Source: Candidatus Pseudoruminococcus merdavium (lineage in GTDB: Bacteria; Bacillota; Clostridia; Oscillospirales; Ruminococcaceae). Taken from it: a DNA stretch of 64,000 nucleotides. The notes below the pieces were generated by a model. The model was not told where the DNA came from, did no database searches, and saw only the letters and a list, made by a program, of their open reading frames with translations. The stretch's first letter is position 1. The number at the start of each line of letters is the position of its first letter. Location of the stretch: NCBI GenBank assembly GCA_904419745.1, contig CAJFSS010000002.1:1-64000 (forward strand), given 5' to 3'. The position numbers were made by a program, and so were the translations under genes. Shown in pieces: positions 7,703 through 18,203 of the stretch.

Positions 7703-10084
7703 TTACAAGTTCCAAATATTATTTGCGTAATTTTTAATGGCATTGTCCGAAGAAAAACGTCCGGACTGAGCGATGTTGATGAGGGACATTTGCTGCCATT
7801 TTTTCTGGTCAGCATACAGTTGCTGGATCTTTTGGTGGGCGTTTTGGTAAGATTCAAAATCTGCCAGAGCCATATAGGTATCTGTATTGCGTAACATACT
7901 GGCGATGTCGCTGAAATTTTCCCCGCCAATTCCGCGATCAAGCATATCCACAATTGCATGGATTTCTGGATTGCTGTTGTAGATCTCAACCGGGTGATAC
8001 CCTCTGCGTTGGAGTTCCTGTACCTGAGGGGTGGTCATGCCAAAGATAACAATGTTGTCGTCCCCAACTGCTTCCCGGATTTCCACATTTGCCCCATCCA
8101 AAGTGCCCAGCGTAATCGCGCCGGAGAGCATCAATTTCATGTTTCCGGTGCCGGATGCCTCGGTAGAGGCGAGGGAAATCTGTTCGCTGACTTCACTTGC
8201 CGGCATCAGCAGCTCAGAAAGTGTGACACGGTAATCTTCCAAGTATACAATACGTATTTTGTCCTTTAAAACAGGGTTGCGCTCGATTTCCTTCCCAATG
8301 GTACAGATGAGCTTGATAATCTGTTTTGCCATATAGTATCCAGGTGCGGCCTTTGCTCCAAAGATAAAGGTGCGCGGCGTGATATCCGCATCTGGGTCTT
8401 CCAAAAGTTTCCGGTACAACGAGAGGATATGCAGCGCATTCATGTGCTGGCGTTTATACTCATGTAAACGCTTGACATGCACATCAAAAATGGAATCCGT
8501 GTTGATGACAACGCCGGTCATATCAAGAATGTGTTTTGCAAATTCCTCTTTGTTATGGCGTTTGACTTTTGCCAGTTCTTCCAGTACGCCGGCGTCGTCT
8601 TTATATTTCATCAGGTTAGCGAGCTCATTGGCATCACGCTTGAACCCATCGCCAATCAAAGAGCTAATCATGGAAGTGAGCGCTGGATTAGCCTGGCACA
8701 GCCAACGGCGATAAGCAATCCCGTTGGTGACATTCGTGAATTTTTCGGGATAAACATCATAGAAATCCTTGAAAACGCTTTCCTTAATAATTTCAGAATG
8801 CAGTTTGGAAACGCCGTTGACCTTGTGGCTGCCGACGACACAGAGATTTGCCATACGAACCTGATGATAGGCGACAATGGACATTCTGGAGACCTTATCA
8901 AGATCCTGTGTCTTGTCAAAGACTTCTGCGCAGAAACGACGATCGATTTCTTTAATTATTTGATAGATTCTCGGAAGCATTTCTTCAAAGATATCTTCGT
9001 TCCATTTCTCCAGTGCCTCGCTCATGACCGTGTGGTTGGTATAGGCAAAGGTTTTGCTGACAATATCCCATGCGCGTTCCCAGGTATATCCGCAGTCGTC
9101 GAGTAAAATCCGCATTAGCTCTGGAATTGCGAGCGTCGGGTGGGTATCATTGATGTGGATGGCGACTTTTTCATGCAGATTATCAAAGGTGCCATAGGTG
9201 GCAAGGTGCTTTGCGACAATATCCCCCATAGAAGCGGCCACCATAAAATACTGCTGGCGCAGCCTGAGTTTTTTCCCTTCAATATGATTGTCGTTTGGAT
9301 ACAAAACCTTGCTGATCGCCTCTGCCTGTGCGCTCTTGCTCATGGCAGAGACATAATCGCCGCGGTTGAACAGCTCCATATCAAAGCCGGGGCTTTCGGC
9401 CTTCCACAGTCTCAACAGGCTGACAGCTTTGCAATCATACCCAGAGAGATACATATCATAGGGGACTGCTTTCACTGTTTCTGCTTCTTTATAGTTGACG
9501 TGGTGGTAGCCCTGATCCCAGAACTCATCTACATGTCCGCCAAATTTGACCGAAACAGCCTCTTCCGGACGAGCTTCCAGCCAGACACTTCCTCCCGGAA
9601 GCCAATCGTCCGGGAGCTCCGTCTGCCAACCGTCAATGATCTTTTGTTTGAAAATGCCAAATTCATAACAGATAGAATAACCGGTGGCCGGATAGTCCAG
9701 CGAAGCCAGGGAGTGTAAGAAACAGGCTGCTAGTCTTCCCAACCCGCCGTTGCCAAGCCCGGCGTCCGGTTCCTGTTCATAGAGGTTTTCCAGTTTAATT
9801 CCCTCTTCTTTTAGGATTTCCTCCACATCCTCTACAATCCCAAGATTGTACAGGCTGCTTTTCAAAGAGCGCCCAATTAGGAATTCCATACAAAGGTAGT
9901 ATACTTTTTTGCGCCCATTGGAATTGGCATTTGCCGTAAACCGGCGATATTCTTCCTCCAAATGGCGCCTTACCATCATGCACAGGGACTTATATAACTG
10001 CTCGTCCGTTGCATGATCAGGAGAGGTCAGGAATTCGTTCCCCAAAATGTTGAGGAATTCACGCTTAATCGTCAGCTTGTTCAT
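7703..10084 (-). CDS. glgP: Glycogen/maltodextrin phosphorylase
   Basis: A 793-residue GT35 enzyme that releases glucose-1-phosphate from alpha-1,4-glucans with pyridoxal phosphate. The pyridoxal phosphate motif EASGTGNMKLMLSGA is present, with the Schiff-base lysine at about 650. GNGGLGRLAACF near residue 112 and the C-terminal half are typical. Length is in the normal bacterial range. An AAGGG lies about 11 bases before the ATG, a little far. It shares the minus strand with the GH13 enzyme; the two make a small intracellular glucan-breakdown unit. A vitamin B6 salvage operon lies about 8 kb further on. Confidence 0.95.
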   Translation of the reverse strand: MNKLTIKREFLNILGNEFLTSPDHATDEQLYKSLCMMVRRHLEEEYRRFTANANSNGRKKVYYLCMEFLIGRSLKSSLYNLGIVEDVEEILKEEGIKLENLYEQEPDAGLGNGGLGRLAACFLHSLASLDYPATGYSICYEFGIFKQKIIDGWQTELPDDWLPGGSVWLEARPEEAVSVKFGGHVDEFWDQGYHHVNYKEAETVKAVPYDMYLSGYDCKAVSLLRLWKAESPGFDMELFNRGDYVSAMSKSAQAEAISKVLYPNDNHIEGKKLRLRQQYFMVAASMGDIVAKHLATYGTFDNLHEKVAIHINDTHPTLAIPELMRILLDDCGYTWERAWDIVSKTFAYTNHTVMSEALEKWNEDIFEEMLPRIYQIIKEIDRRFCAEVFDKTQDLDKVSRMSIVAYHQVRMANLCVVGSHKVNGVSKLHSEIIKESVFKDFYDVYPEKFTNVTNGIAYRRWLCQANPALTSMISSLIGDGFKRDANELANLMKYKDDAGVLEELAKVKRHNKEEFAKHILDMTGVVINTDSIFDVHVKRLHEYKRQHMNALHILSLYRKLLEDPDADITPRTFIFGAKAAPGYYMAKQIIKLICTIGKEIERNPVLKDKIRIVYLEDYRVTLSELLMPASEVSEQISLASTEASGTGNMKLMLSGAITLGTLDGANVEIREAVGDDNIVIFGMTTPQVQELQRRGYHPVEIYNSNPEIHAIVDMLDRGIGGENFSDIASMLRNTDTYMALADFESYQNAHQKIQQLYADQKKWQQMSLINIAQSGRFSSDNAIKNYANNIWNL

Positions 10085-10197
10085 ATAAAATTCAACCCTT
10101 CTTTTCTGCGCTGGTACCGAAAAATAAGTACCATGCTGTAGAGTGCTTCTTGATAGAGAATTGTCGTTTTGCTTAAAAATATTCCTCCATATTATCC

Positions 10198-10225
10198 ATT
10201 ATACCGGAAAATCAGGGCTTTTCAA
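10198..10225 (-). promoter_or_regulatory. Promoter of glgP
   Basis: On the minus strand, TTGAAA (10220-10225) and TATAAT (10198-10203) are 16 bases apart. The leader would be about 105 bases. It contains a GGTAC/GTACC inverted repeat near 10112-10130 that could be a weak operator. Confidence 0.7.
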
Positions 10226-10320
10226 TGCTTTATTTTACTTCTAAAGAAATATCTTTGTTAAATTGATTCTAAAAACACAAAATTGTCTTTTTGTTTTGTT
10301 TCCCATGGCTTTTTCTCCTC

Positions 10321-10349
10321 TTGAATTTCTAGTGGAAAAAGAATAGAAT
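10321..10349 (+). promoter_or_regulatory. Promoter of nrdJ
   Basis: TTGAAT (10321-10326) and TAGAAT (10344-10349) are 17 bases apart. With the glgP promoter, this accounts for most of the 350-base gap between the divergent genes. I see no clear B12 riboswitch or NrdR box in it. Confidence 0.6.
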
Positions 10350-10436
10350 GGATTTTGAAACATACCATATCTTGTGTTCATGGATGTTTTAAATACAGAG
10401 AAAAGAAAATGGATATCTGATGGGAGGATTTTAAAA

Positions 10437-12707
10437 ATGCAGTTATCACAAAATGCCATGACAGTACTGGAACGCCGTTATTTGAAAAGAGATGAGCAGG
10501 GAAACCTGATAGAAACCGTAGAACAACTTTTTGAGAGAGTGGCTCACGCCATTGCACAAGCCGATCTTTTGTACGATAAAAGTTGTGACATTGCCCCAGT
10601 GGAACGTACTTTTTATGAAATGATGACCAATCTGGATTTTCTACCGAATTCCCCGACCCTGATGAATGCGGGACGTCCGCTTGGTCAGCTTTCGGCCTGT
10701 TTTGTGCTCCCAATCGAAGACAGCATGGAGGCAATTTTTGAGGCGGTCAAGCAGGCGGCTCTGATTCATAAGTCCGGCGGCGGTACGGGATTTTCCTTTT
10801 CCCGCCTGCGTCCAAATGGGAGCGCGGTCAATTCCACTGGAGGAGTGGCAAGCGGCCCGGTCAGCTTTTTGCGCGTCTTTAATATGGCAACCGAAGCAGT
10901 CAAGCAGGGTGGAACCAGAAGAGGGGCCAATATGGGGATTCTTCGGGTGGATCATCCGGACATTTTGGAGTTTATCGACTGCAAGCGGGACAATGCGGAT
11001 ATAACCAACTTCAACCTCTCTGTTGGCATTACAGAGGCGTTTATGCATGCAGTGGAAGAGGACGAGGAGTATGAACTGATAAACCCTGTACACAAACAAG
11101 TGGTAGGGAAGCTGCGCGCTAGGGATGTATTTGAAAAAATCGTGGACAGTGCATGGAGAAATGGCGAGCCGGGAATTGTATTCCTGGACAGGCTCAACCG
11201 GGATAATGTTGTCCCTTCCATGGGAGAAATAGAAAGCACCAACCCCTGTGGAGAACAGCCTCTGCTTCCCTATGAGTCCTGTAACCTTGGCTCTATTAAC
11301 CTCTCCCATATGCTCCGGCGGGGGGAAGATGGCGTTCTTAGTGTGGACTATGAAAAACTTGCACAGACAGTCAAAAATGCCGTTCACTTTTTGGACAATG
11401 TCATAGATGTCAACAAATATCCACTGAAACAGATTGATTTTACCACCAAGCAGACAAGAAAAATCGGTTTGGGGGTTATGGGGTTTGCGGATATGCTCCT
11501 GCTGCTCGGTATTCCATATAATTCTGAAGAGGCAGTCGAACTGGCGGGAAAAGTGATGAAATTTATCGACGATACCGCCAAACAACAAAGCTGCCTGCTT
11601 GCCAAGGAACGCGGAAGCTTCCCGATGTTTGATGACAGTATCTATTCCGGCCGATTTGAATGCCTGAGAAATGCAACTGTCACAACCATTGCGCCGACAG
11701 GAACGCTGTCCTTGCTTGCCTCCTGTTCTTCTGGTGTGGAACCGGTGTTTGCCTATGCTTATATCCGTAATATTATGGATTCCACCCATATGACGGAGGT
11801 CAGTCCGATTTTGGCAGAAGTTCTCAAAGAACGAGGACTGTATACGGAAGAACTTCTGCAAAAAATTGCAGAACAGGGTACTCTTGCCCATATTGAGGAG
11901 ATCCCGGAGGATATTCGGCGTGTTTTTGTCAGCGCGCATGATATCAGCCCCGAATACCATATCCGGATGCAGGCGGCTTTCCAGCAGCATATCGACAACG
12001 CCGTCTCAAAAACCGTCAACTTCACGCAGGACGCCACCCATGAAGATGTTGCCAAGGTTTATAAACTCGCATTTCAGCTTGGATGCAAAGGGGTAACCAT
12101 TTATCGCGACAAGAGCAGGGACAGCCAGGTGCTTAATATTGGAAAAGTCAGCGGGGAAGAGCAACCGGAGACGGGTTATGCACAACCCGGTTCTCTGAAA
12201 CCGCGTCCCCGTCCAGCAGTGACCACCGGATTTACCGAGAGGATGAAGATTGGATGCGGAAACCTGTACGTCACGGTCAACTATGATGAAAATGGGATCT
12301 GCGAGGTCTTTACCAGTACCGGGAAAGCGGGAGGATGTCCCTCCCAGTCAGAGGCAACGGCAAGGCTTATTTCCATCTCCCTGCGTGCGGGCTTAAGCGT
12401 GGAGGAAATTGTCGCCCAGCTTAAAGGGATCCGCTGTCCATCCACGATTCGCCAGCAGGGGATGCACTGCACTTCCTGCCCGGACGCCATTGCGCGTGTG
12501 ATTCTGAAGGTTTCCGAATACCAGAAAAACAGCCGGGGAATGCCCCACCTTGGAGGCGAACCGAGCTTTGGAACAAAGGCGGCAGTCGGGAAAAAAACGC
12601 GTATTGCTGAGGATGATGGGCATACCTGTCCGGAATGCGGCGCCGAAGTCCAGCATGAGGGAGGATGTGTAATCTGCCGCAACTGTGGATATTCCAAATG
12701 TAGCTAA
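10437..12707 (+). CDS. nrdJ: Adenosylcobalamin-dependent ribonucleotide reductase (class II)
   Basis: A 756-residue enzyme that makes deoxyribonucleotides without oxygen, using B12 as radical source. Visible are the redox cysteine in QLSACFVLP (Cys88), the active-site triad in NPCGE (Asn269, Cys271, Glu273), the PTGTLS phosphate loop, a TSCPD domain (HCTSCPD near residue 690) and a C-terminal zinc ribbon (CPECG, then CRNCG) that can carry reducing cysteines. There is no N-terminal ATP-cone. The ATG at 10437 follows GGGAGG; an earlier ATG at 10374 has no ribosome site. A terminator follows, so it is monocistronic. Confidence 0.96.
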   Translation: MQLSQNAMTVLERRYLKRDEQGNLIETVEQLFERVAHAIAQADLLYDKSCDIAPVERTFYEMMTNLDFLPNSPTLMNAGRPLGQLSACFVLPIEDSMEAIFEAVKQAALIHKSGGGTGFSFSRLRPNGSAVNSTGGVASGPVSFLRVFNMATEAVKQGGTRRGANMGILRVDHPDILEFIDCKRDNADITNFNLSVGITEAFMHAVEEDEEYELINPVHKQVVGKLRARDVFEKIVDSAWRNGEPGIVFLDRLNRDNVVPSMGEIESTNPCGEQPLLPYESCNLGSINLSHMLRRGEDGVLSVDYEKLAQTVKNAVHFLDNVIDVNKYPLKQIDFTTKQTRKIGLGVMGFADMLLLLGIPYNSEEAVELAGKVMKFIDDTAKQQSCLLAKERGSFPMFDDSIYSGRFECLRNATVTTIAPTGTLSLLASCSSGVEPVFAYAYIRNIMDSTHMTEVSPILAEVLKERGLYTEELLQKIAEQGTLAHIEEIPEDIRRVFVSAHDISPEYHIRMQAAFQQHIDNAVSKTVNFTQDATHEDVAKVYKLAFQLGCKGVTIYRDKSRDSQVLNIGKVSGEEQPETGYAQPGSLKPRPRPAVTTGFTERMKIGCGNLYVTVNYDENGICEVFTSTGKAGGCPSQSEATARLISISLRAGLSVEEIVAQLKGIRCPSTIRQQGMHCTSCPDAIARVILKVSEYQKNSRGMPHLGGEPSFGTKAAVGKKTRIAEDDGHTCPECGAEVQHEGGCVICRNCGYSKCS

Positions 12708-12724
12708 CAGCATCGAATTTATGA

Positions 12725-12770
12725 AAAATCCCGCACAGTGGGCTGAAAGCCTCTGTGTGGGATTTTCTTT
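12725..12770 (+). terminator. Terminator after nrdJ
   Basis: A near-perfect 14-bp stem with arms at 12725-12738 (AAAATCCCGCACAG) and 12753-12766, ending in a T-rich run. Confidence 0.88.
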
Positions 12771-12915
12771 GTCCATATCCTGTCTTCCAGCCATATTTGT
12801 CCTTTTTTCTGCATAGGGATAAAAGGACGGAAGCTATCCCCATGATTGTTTTGGAAATGGAGTTTCCTTTCTTGGGAGAATTTCCGGGATTATATCGGGC
12901 AAGCGTGGTGAGACT

Positions 12916-14445
12916 GTGAAAAAGACCAAGGCGTTTTTGTTAAATACCGCACTGCTGACAGCAACAGCCCTGCTCATGCGTACGGTGGGGTTGTCTTTCA
13001 GCGTCTATCTGTCTGCAAAAATTGGGACGGCGGGTATGGGGCTTTACCAACTGATTTTGTCCGTTTATACTCTGTGTGTGACAATTTCCACTTCTGGAAT
13101 TAACCTGGCGTCTACCAGAATGGTGGCGGAAGCGCTGGGCGGCCGGCGGGCAGACCAGTCCCATGCCATTATGCGCCGCTGCCTGTCTTACAGTATTTTT
13201 TTTGGAGGGTGTACCGCCACGGCCCTGTTTTTGGGTGCGGATTATGTAGGAAATGTGTGGTTGGCCGACAATAGAACGATTCTTTCCCTGCGGCTGCTTT
13301 CCCTGAGCATGCCGTTTTTGTCCATGTCCTCTGCCATGGCAGGATATTTTACCGCAGTACGACGGGTCTTTAAAAATGCCTGCGTCCAGGTGGCCGAACA
13401 GGTGATCCGGATTGTGCTTACCGTTTTGGGTCTCACACTCACGCTGCGCATCGGGATTGACTATGCCTGCGCCGCCATTATTGGCGGCGGGACGGCGGCA
13501 GAGCTCTGTTCCTTCCTGATGACCTATGTGCTTTATAGAATTGATGCGAGGCGTTACCGCACTGGAGGAAAGCAGAGGGATAACCGGGGACTTACCAAAA
13601 AAATGCTTGGGATTTCCATTCCTGTGGCATTTTCCGCCTATGCACGTTCCGGGCTTGTGACCATTGAACACCTGTTGATTCCAAGAGGGCTGAAAAAATC
13701 CGGCATTTCCTCTGATACGGCGCTTTCCGCCTATGGAATCATCCAGGGAATGGCGCTTCCAGTGATTTTGTTTCCTTCCGCGTTACTGACATCCTTTGCC
13801 GGCCTGATCGTACCGGAACTGGCTGAGCGGAAAGAACAGGGTAAAACCGTACAAATTGAGCGGATTGTGGGACGAGTTTTTCAGCTGACCCTGATGTTTG
13901 CCATATGTGTGTCCGGAATTTTCTTTTTCTTTGCTGAGGATTTCGGATTGCTGCTCTATGATAATGCGGACACGGTCCAGTTTATCCAGATCTTGGCGCC
14001 CCTTGTTCCCGTCATGTACCTGGATACTGCTGTTGATGGGATGCTCAAGGGTCTTGGAGAACAGGTGAGTTCCATGCGGTATAACATTATTGACGCGTCA
14101 GTCAGTGTTCTGCTTGTCTGGTTTTTACTGCCGCGCTATGCAATTGCCGGGTATCTGGTGACTATCTATGTCACAGAAATGCTCAATGCCTTTTTGAGCG
14201 CCAATCGATTAATCAAGGTTACAAAAGTCCCTATCAAGCCCTGTTCGTGTATTCTGGGGCCGGTATTGGCCATCTTCGGCGGGTGTATGGCCTCACGTCT
14301 GATTTCCTCCGCGCTTCCACTTTCTGCATTTTCTCTAACCCTGGAAATTGTCCTGACAGTTTTGTTCTATCTTGCCTTTCTACTCCTCTCCCGTTCCCTG
14401 ACCAAAGAGGATGTCCATTGGATTTTTTCTGCGTTTCGTGGATAA
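12916..14445 (+). CDS. SpoVB/MurJ-like polysaccharide flippase
   Basis: A 509-residue membrane protein with about 14 hydrophobic segments and the layout of the polysaccharide-transporter branch of the MOP superfamily, closest in feel to SpoVB. The N-terminal helix with TALLMRTVGLSFSVYL and the following GxxGxGLYQL are typical. Such proteins flip lipid-linked glycans; SpoVB is needed for the spore cortex. The start is GTG at 12916 with a weak GGTGAG before it. It is monocistronic and not part of the polysaccharide operon further right. A sporulation role is inferred. Confidence 0.82.
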   Translation: MKKTKAFLLNTALLTATALLMRTVGLSFSVYLSAKIGTAGMGLYQLILSVYTLCVTISTSGINLASTRMVAEALGGRRADQSHAIMRRCLSYSIFFGGCTATALFLGADYVGNVWLADNRTILSLRLLSLSMPFLSMSSAMAGYFTAVRRVFKNACVQVAEQVIRIVLTVLGLTLTLRIGIDYACAAIIGGGTAAELCSFLMTYVLYRIDARRYRTGGKQRDNRGLTKKMLGISIPVAFSAYARSGLVTIEHLLIPRGLKKSGISSDTALSAYGIIQGMALPVILFPSALLTSFAGLIVPELAERKEQGKTVQIERIVGRVFQLTLMFAICVSGIFFFFAEDFGLLLYDNADTVQFIQILAPLVPVMYLDTAVDGMLKGLGEQVSSMRYNIIDASVSVLLVWFLLPRYAIAGYLVTIYVTEMLNAFLSANRLIKVTKVPIKPCSCILGPVLAIFGGCMASRLISSALPLSAFSLTLEIVLTVLFYLAFLLLSRSLTKEDVHWIFSAFRG

Positions 14446-14449
14446 GCAA

Positions 14450-14484
14450 AAATTTCCCGGATACTTACAGTATCCGGGAAATTT
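14450..14484. terminator. Bidirectional terminator between the flippase and valS
   Basis: A perfect 16-bp stem (arms 14450-14465 and 14469-14484, AAATTTCCCGGATACT). On the minus strand it is followed by T residues and ends valS. Confidence 0.88.
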
Positions 14485-14490
14485 GGTTGT

Positions 14491-17109
14491 CTATTTGAGC
14501 AGGGCCGCCAGACTCTGTTCAATTTTTGCCATGCGCTCTTTTGCGCTTGCGAGTTTTTCCCGTTCCTGGGCAACCACTTTTTCCGGCGCTTTGGAAAGGA
14601 ATCCTTCGTTGGAGAGTTTTCCTGTGATTATCTGGATATCCCGTTCACAGAACTTTTTCTCCTTGTTCAGGCGGGCAAGTTCCTTTTCTTTGTCAATCAA
14701 CTCATCCATTGGGATGAAAATACGGGCAGAATCCGTGATGACCTGGACTGCGTCCGGCATGTCAACATGATCGGAGACTGTGATCCCGGATGCGGACGCC
14801 AAACGTTCAAAGAAAGGCTTGCATTGTTCAAAGATATCTGCGTACTCGGTTTCGATGAACAGGCTTGCCTTTTTGCTCGGGGCAATGTTCATCTCTGCAC
14901 GGCGGTTACGGATACCGCGGATAGCCTGGATGACGCGCTCAAAGTCCGCCTCTTCTTCCGGGAAGACCAGCTGATCGCGATAAACCGGCCACTCACTAAC
15001 CATCAGTGCCTCTCCTTCGTGCGGGAGCACCTGCCAGATTTCCTCGGTAATAAACGGCATGAACGGGTGCAAGAGCTTGAGCATATTGGTCATGACGTAT
15101 AAAAGTACCTGCTGGGCGGTTTTTCCGCTCTCCCCGCCTTCAAACAGACGGGATTTGGTCAGTTCAATGTACCAGTCGCAGAAGATATCCCAGATAAAAT
15201 CGTACAGCTTGGAAACCGCAATGCCCAGCTCAAAATTTTCCAGGTTGTCCGTAACTTCCCGGATTAAACGGTTGAGTTTTGTGAGAATCCATTGATCCTC
15301 AATTGCAAGCTCTTCTGGAAGCCCCTGTAAATCTTCTTCCTTAAGGTTCATCAGGATAAAACGAGCGGCGTTCCAGATCTTGTTGGCAAAATTCCGGCTT
15401 GCCAGCACCTTTTCATCGGTAAAACGCATATCATTACCTGGACTATTGCCGGTAGCCAGAGAAAAGCGCAGGGCGTCGGCACCGTATTTGTCAATAATCT
15501 CCAGCGGATCAATTCCATTTCCAAGGGATTTGGACATTTTACGGCCCTGAGCATCCCGTACCAGGCCATGGAAGAATACTGTGTCAAACGGGACTTCCCC
15601 CATGTTCTCAATTCCGGAGAAAATCATACGGGCAACCCAGAAAAAGATAAGGTCATATCCGGTAACCAGGGTGTTGGTCGGGTAGAAGTACTTCAGTTCT
15701 TCTGTTTCATCAGGCCAGCCGAGAGTGGAGAAGGGCCACAGCGCGGAGGAAAACCAGGTATCCAGCGTGTCCGGATCCTGCGTCATGTGCCCGCCGCATT
15801 TCGGACAGGTATCCACATGCTGCGCGGAAATAACGGTTTCCCCGCATTCGTCACAGTAATAAGCGGGAATCCGGTGGCCCCACCAGAGCTGACGGGAAAT
15901 GCACCAGTCGCGGATGTTTTCCATCCAGTTAAAGTAAATCTTGTTAAACCGTTCCGGAATCATCCGGGTTTTGCCCTCTTTGACCGCTTCAATGGCAGGT
16001 TTGGCCAGCGGCTCCATTTTGACAAACCATTGGAGAGAAACGCGTGGTTCGACTGTGGTACCACAGCGGTAGCAGGTTCCGACATTGTGTTTGTGATTTT
16101 CAATTTTCACAAGAAAGCCGCCTGTTTCCAGATCGGAGACAATCTGTTTTCTCGCCTCATAACGGCCAAGCCCCGCGTATTTCCCACAGCCGTCATTCAT
16201 TGTCGCGTCGTCGTTCATCACATTAATGACCGAAAGATTATGCCGCAGTCCGACCTCAAAGTCATTCGGGTCATGTGCCGGGGTAATTTTGACTACGCCG
16301 GTTCCAAATTCCATGTCCACGTAATCGTCCGCCACAATGGGGATTTCCCTGCCGACCAGTGGGAGGATAACGGTTTTTCCGACAAGGGATTTATACCGCT
16401 CATCCGCCGGGTTGACGGCAACGGCGGTATCGCCGAGCATGGTTTCCGGGCGGGTAGTAGCAAGCTGGACATATCCGCTGCCATCGGCAAGGGGATAGCG
16501 CAGATGCCAGAAATGCCCATCCTGCTCGGAATACTCAACTTCTGCGTCCGAAATAGAGGTTTTACAGTGCGGGCACCAGTTGATGATGCGGTTTCCCCGG
16601 TAGATAAGTCCTTTTTCATACAAGCGGGTAAATACCGTGTTGACCGCCTTGGAACAGCCCTCGTCCAGAGTAAACCGTTCCCGTTCCCAATCGCAGGAGG
16701 AGCCCAGTTTTTTCAGCTGTTCAATAATACGGCCTCCATATTGGCGTTTCCACTCCCAGGCACGTTCCAGGAATTTTTCCCGGCCCAGATCCTCTTTGGT
16801 CAGCCCTTCTTTCTTCATGGCTTCAACAATTTTCGCTTCGGTTGCAATGGAAGCATGATCTGTGCCCGGCATCCACAGGGCGCTGTAGCCCTGCATTCTG
16901 CGAAAACGGATAAGAATGTCCTGTAGGGTGTTGTCCAGGGCATGCCCCATGTGGAGTTGACCGGTGATATTTGGCGGTGGAATCATAATGGTATATGGTC
17001 TTTTTCGTTTGTCAACGGTGGCATGGAAATACCCCCCGTCCAGCCAGAACTGGTAGGTGCGATCTTCTACCTGCTTGGGGTCATAGACTTTTGCAAGTTC
17101 TTTTGGCAT
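14491..17109 (-). CDS. valS: Valyl-tRNA synthetase
   Basis: An 872-residue class I synthetase that charges tRNA-Val. The ATP-site motifs are HMGH (53-56, within [13 protein letters not shown]) and KMSKS (524-528). The editing domain has [10 protein letters not shown] near 219-227 and binds threonine mischarged to tRNA. Zinc-type CPxC pairs and a C-terminal coiled coil are also present. Length is normal. The ATG at 17109 follows GGAGG; an in-frame ATG at 17181 lies in the T-box terminator and is rejected. Expression is controlled by the T-box leader upstream. Confidence 0.97.
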   Translation of the reverse strand: MPKELAKVYDPKQVEDRTYQFWLDGGYFHATVDKRKRPYTIMIPPPNITGQLHMGHALDNTLQDILIRFRRMQGYSALWMPGTDHASIATEAKIVEAMKKEGLTKEDLGREKFLERAWEWKRQYGGRIIEQLKKLGSSCDWERERFTLDEGCSKAVNTVFTRLYEKGLIYRGNRIINWCPHCKTSISDAEVEYSEQDGHFWHLRYPLADGSGYVQLATTRPETMLGDTAVAVNPADERYKSLVGKTVILPLVGREIPIVADDYVDMEFGTGVVKITPAHDPNDFEVGLRHNLSVINVMNDDATMNDGCGKYAGLGRYEARKQIVSDLETGGFLVKIENHKHNVGTCYRCGTTVEPRVSLQWFVKMEPLAKPAIEAVKEGKTRMIPERFNKIYFNWMENIRDWCISRQLWWGHRIPAYYCDECGETVISAQHVDTCPKCGGHMTQDPDTLDTWFSSALWPFSTLGWPDETEELKYFYPTNTLVTGYDLIFFWVARMIFSGIENMGEVPFDTVFFHGLVRDAQGRKMSKSLGNGIDPLEIIDKYGADALRFSLATGNSPGNDMRFTDEKVLASRNFANKIWNAARFILMNLKEEDLQGLPEELAIEDQWILTKLNRLIREVTDNLENFELGIAVSKLYDFIWDIFCDWYIELTKSRLFEGGESGKTAQQVLLYVMTNMLKLLHPFMPFITEEIWQVLPHEGEALMVSEWPVYRDQLVFPEEEADFERVIQAIRGIRNRRAEMNIAPSKKASLFIETEYADIFEQCKPFFERLASASGITVSDHVDMPDAVQVITDSARIFIPMDELIDKEKELARLNKEKKFCERDIQIITGKLSNEGFLSKAPEKVVAQEREKLASAKERMAKIEQSLAALLK

Positions 17110-17171
17110 TTCGGTTCCTCCTTTTCTATTCACATAACAGTGTAGCGCATGTGGAAAACTGGCGAAAAACA

Positions 17172-17450
17172 AAAAATCCACACCCTGTCCCAGGGCGTGG
17201 ATTCACGCGGTACCACCTGATTTTAACGGAAACTCCGTCCTTTGCCGGAGGCAAATCGTCCTCCGCTTCCCTGATAACGCCGGGAATCCGCGCCGGGTAC
17301 TACTTGGTCTTTTTACCGCCGTTCGATCCGAAGCTCCAGGGCTACTTCAGCAGGTTCCAGATACGGCGCTTGCACCTTTCCGCCGTTCGCTGAAAATGGA
17401 GTGCGCTGCTTACTCCTCCCTTTCATCGCCTTTTCCACTATGGATTGTCT
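17172..17450 (-). promoter_or_regulatory. T-box riboswitch of valS
   Basis: The minus-strand leader carries the T-box core GGTGGTACCGCG (17206-17217), whose UGGU bulge pairs with the ACCA end of uncharged tRNA. It is followed by a 13-bp terminator stem (17175-17187 with 17191-17203) and a T-run. Stem I has the expected AG bulge and distal loop region (about 17365-17395) and an AGTAA on the 5' side of the specifier loop near 17410. The best specifier codon is GTA (Val) at 17343-17345, after a GAA. When uncharged tRNA-Val builds up, the antiterminator forms and valS is read. Confidence 0.93.
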
Positions 17451-17453
17451 TTT

Positions 17454-17482
17454 ATGATAGCATGCGGTTTTACCCTTGTCAA
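17454..17482 (-). promoter_or_regulatory. Promoter of the valS T-box leader
   Basis: On the minus strand, TTGACA (17477-17482) and TATCAT (17454-17459) are separated by 17 bases, a near-consensus sigma-A promoter just upstream of stem I. Confidence 0.88.
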
Positions 17483-17573
17483 TATCCCGGTCCCCATGAA
17501 AACGGCGCCACATCTGAAAGGAGCGGTGCCCTTTAAAGGATCCATTTCTATGATCACAATATTTGTGGGCTCT

Positions 17574-18158
17574 TTAATGTCTGCGGAAAATATTCTGATA
17601 AAGCCGGGTGGATTTGAGTGCCTTTGCAAAAAGAGGGGCAAGCAGGCAAGCGCCAACAATGGCAATCAGGGAATTGATGGAGGAGGTAATCATCTTAGGC
17701 GCCGTGGCAATAACCGCTGCGGAAAAAGCGCTTCCGGCAAGCATCAAGGTTATGACGCTTTTGCCGATATACAGCAGAAAATAGGTGGCACATCCACAGA
17801 CGGCGCCAAAAATGTTAAACAGGATTTCTTTTCCAATATGCTTGCCATGGGTGGAAATTACCCCGCAGACAAAGGCCATCAAAAAGAAATTGATTAAGGT
17901 AAAGGGCGCCCCGGAGACAAATGCGGGGTTTGTCAGATCGAACAGGAAAGAACCAATGCCAGCCGCAAGCCCGCCGCGTACCCCGCCAAAGAGCATCCCA
18001 GAGAGCAGGCAGATGATATTGGCAACTTTCAGCATGGTTGGGCCGGTGGGGGTTGGGATTTGGATTTTGATAAAACTGGTGGTAACAAAAATGATTGCCG
18101 CCATCAGTCCTACAACTACAAGATCGCTGACGGAAAATTTTCTGGATGAAGTGGACAT
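17574..18158 (-). CDS. ECF transporter substrate-binding (S) component, probably vitamin B6
   Basis: A 194-residue membrane protein with about six hydrophobic segments. It has the early GLMAAIIFV helix and the loop glycines typical of energy-coupling-factor S components, which bind a vitamin and dock onto shared EcfA/EcfT parts encoded elsewhere. It sits 45 bases downstream of a pyridoxamine/pyridoxal kinase on the same strand, so the likely ligand is a B6 vitamer. That ligand call rests on context. AAAGGGAG precedes the ATG. Confidence 0.75.
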   Translation of the reverse strand: MSTSSRKFSVSDLVVVGLMAAIIFVTTSFIKIQIPTPTGPTMLKVANIICLLSGMLFGGVRGGLAAGIGSFLFDLTNPAFVSGAPFTLINFFLMAFVCGVISTHGKHIGKEILFNIFGAVCGCATYFLLYIGKSVITLMLAGSAFSAAVIATAPKMITSSINSLIAIVGACLLAPLFAKALKSTRLYQNIFRRH

Positions 18159-18203
18159 GGACGAAAAACTCCCTTTCTAAACGGGAAGAATACCGATGGA
18201 AGG

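Noticed and set aside
10641-11990. Long minus-strand open frame of 449 codons
   Set aside because: It lies fully antisense to nrdJ, whose catalytic motifs are intact; there is no ribosome site and no family resemblance.
15568-16926. Long plus-strand open frame of 452 codons
   Set aside because: It is antisense to valS across the editing and catalytic domains; the valS protein is plainly the real product.
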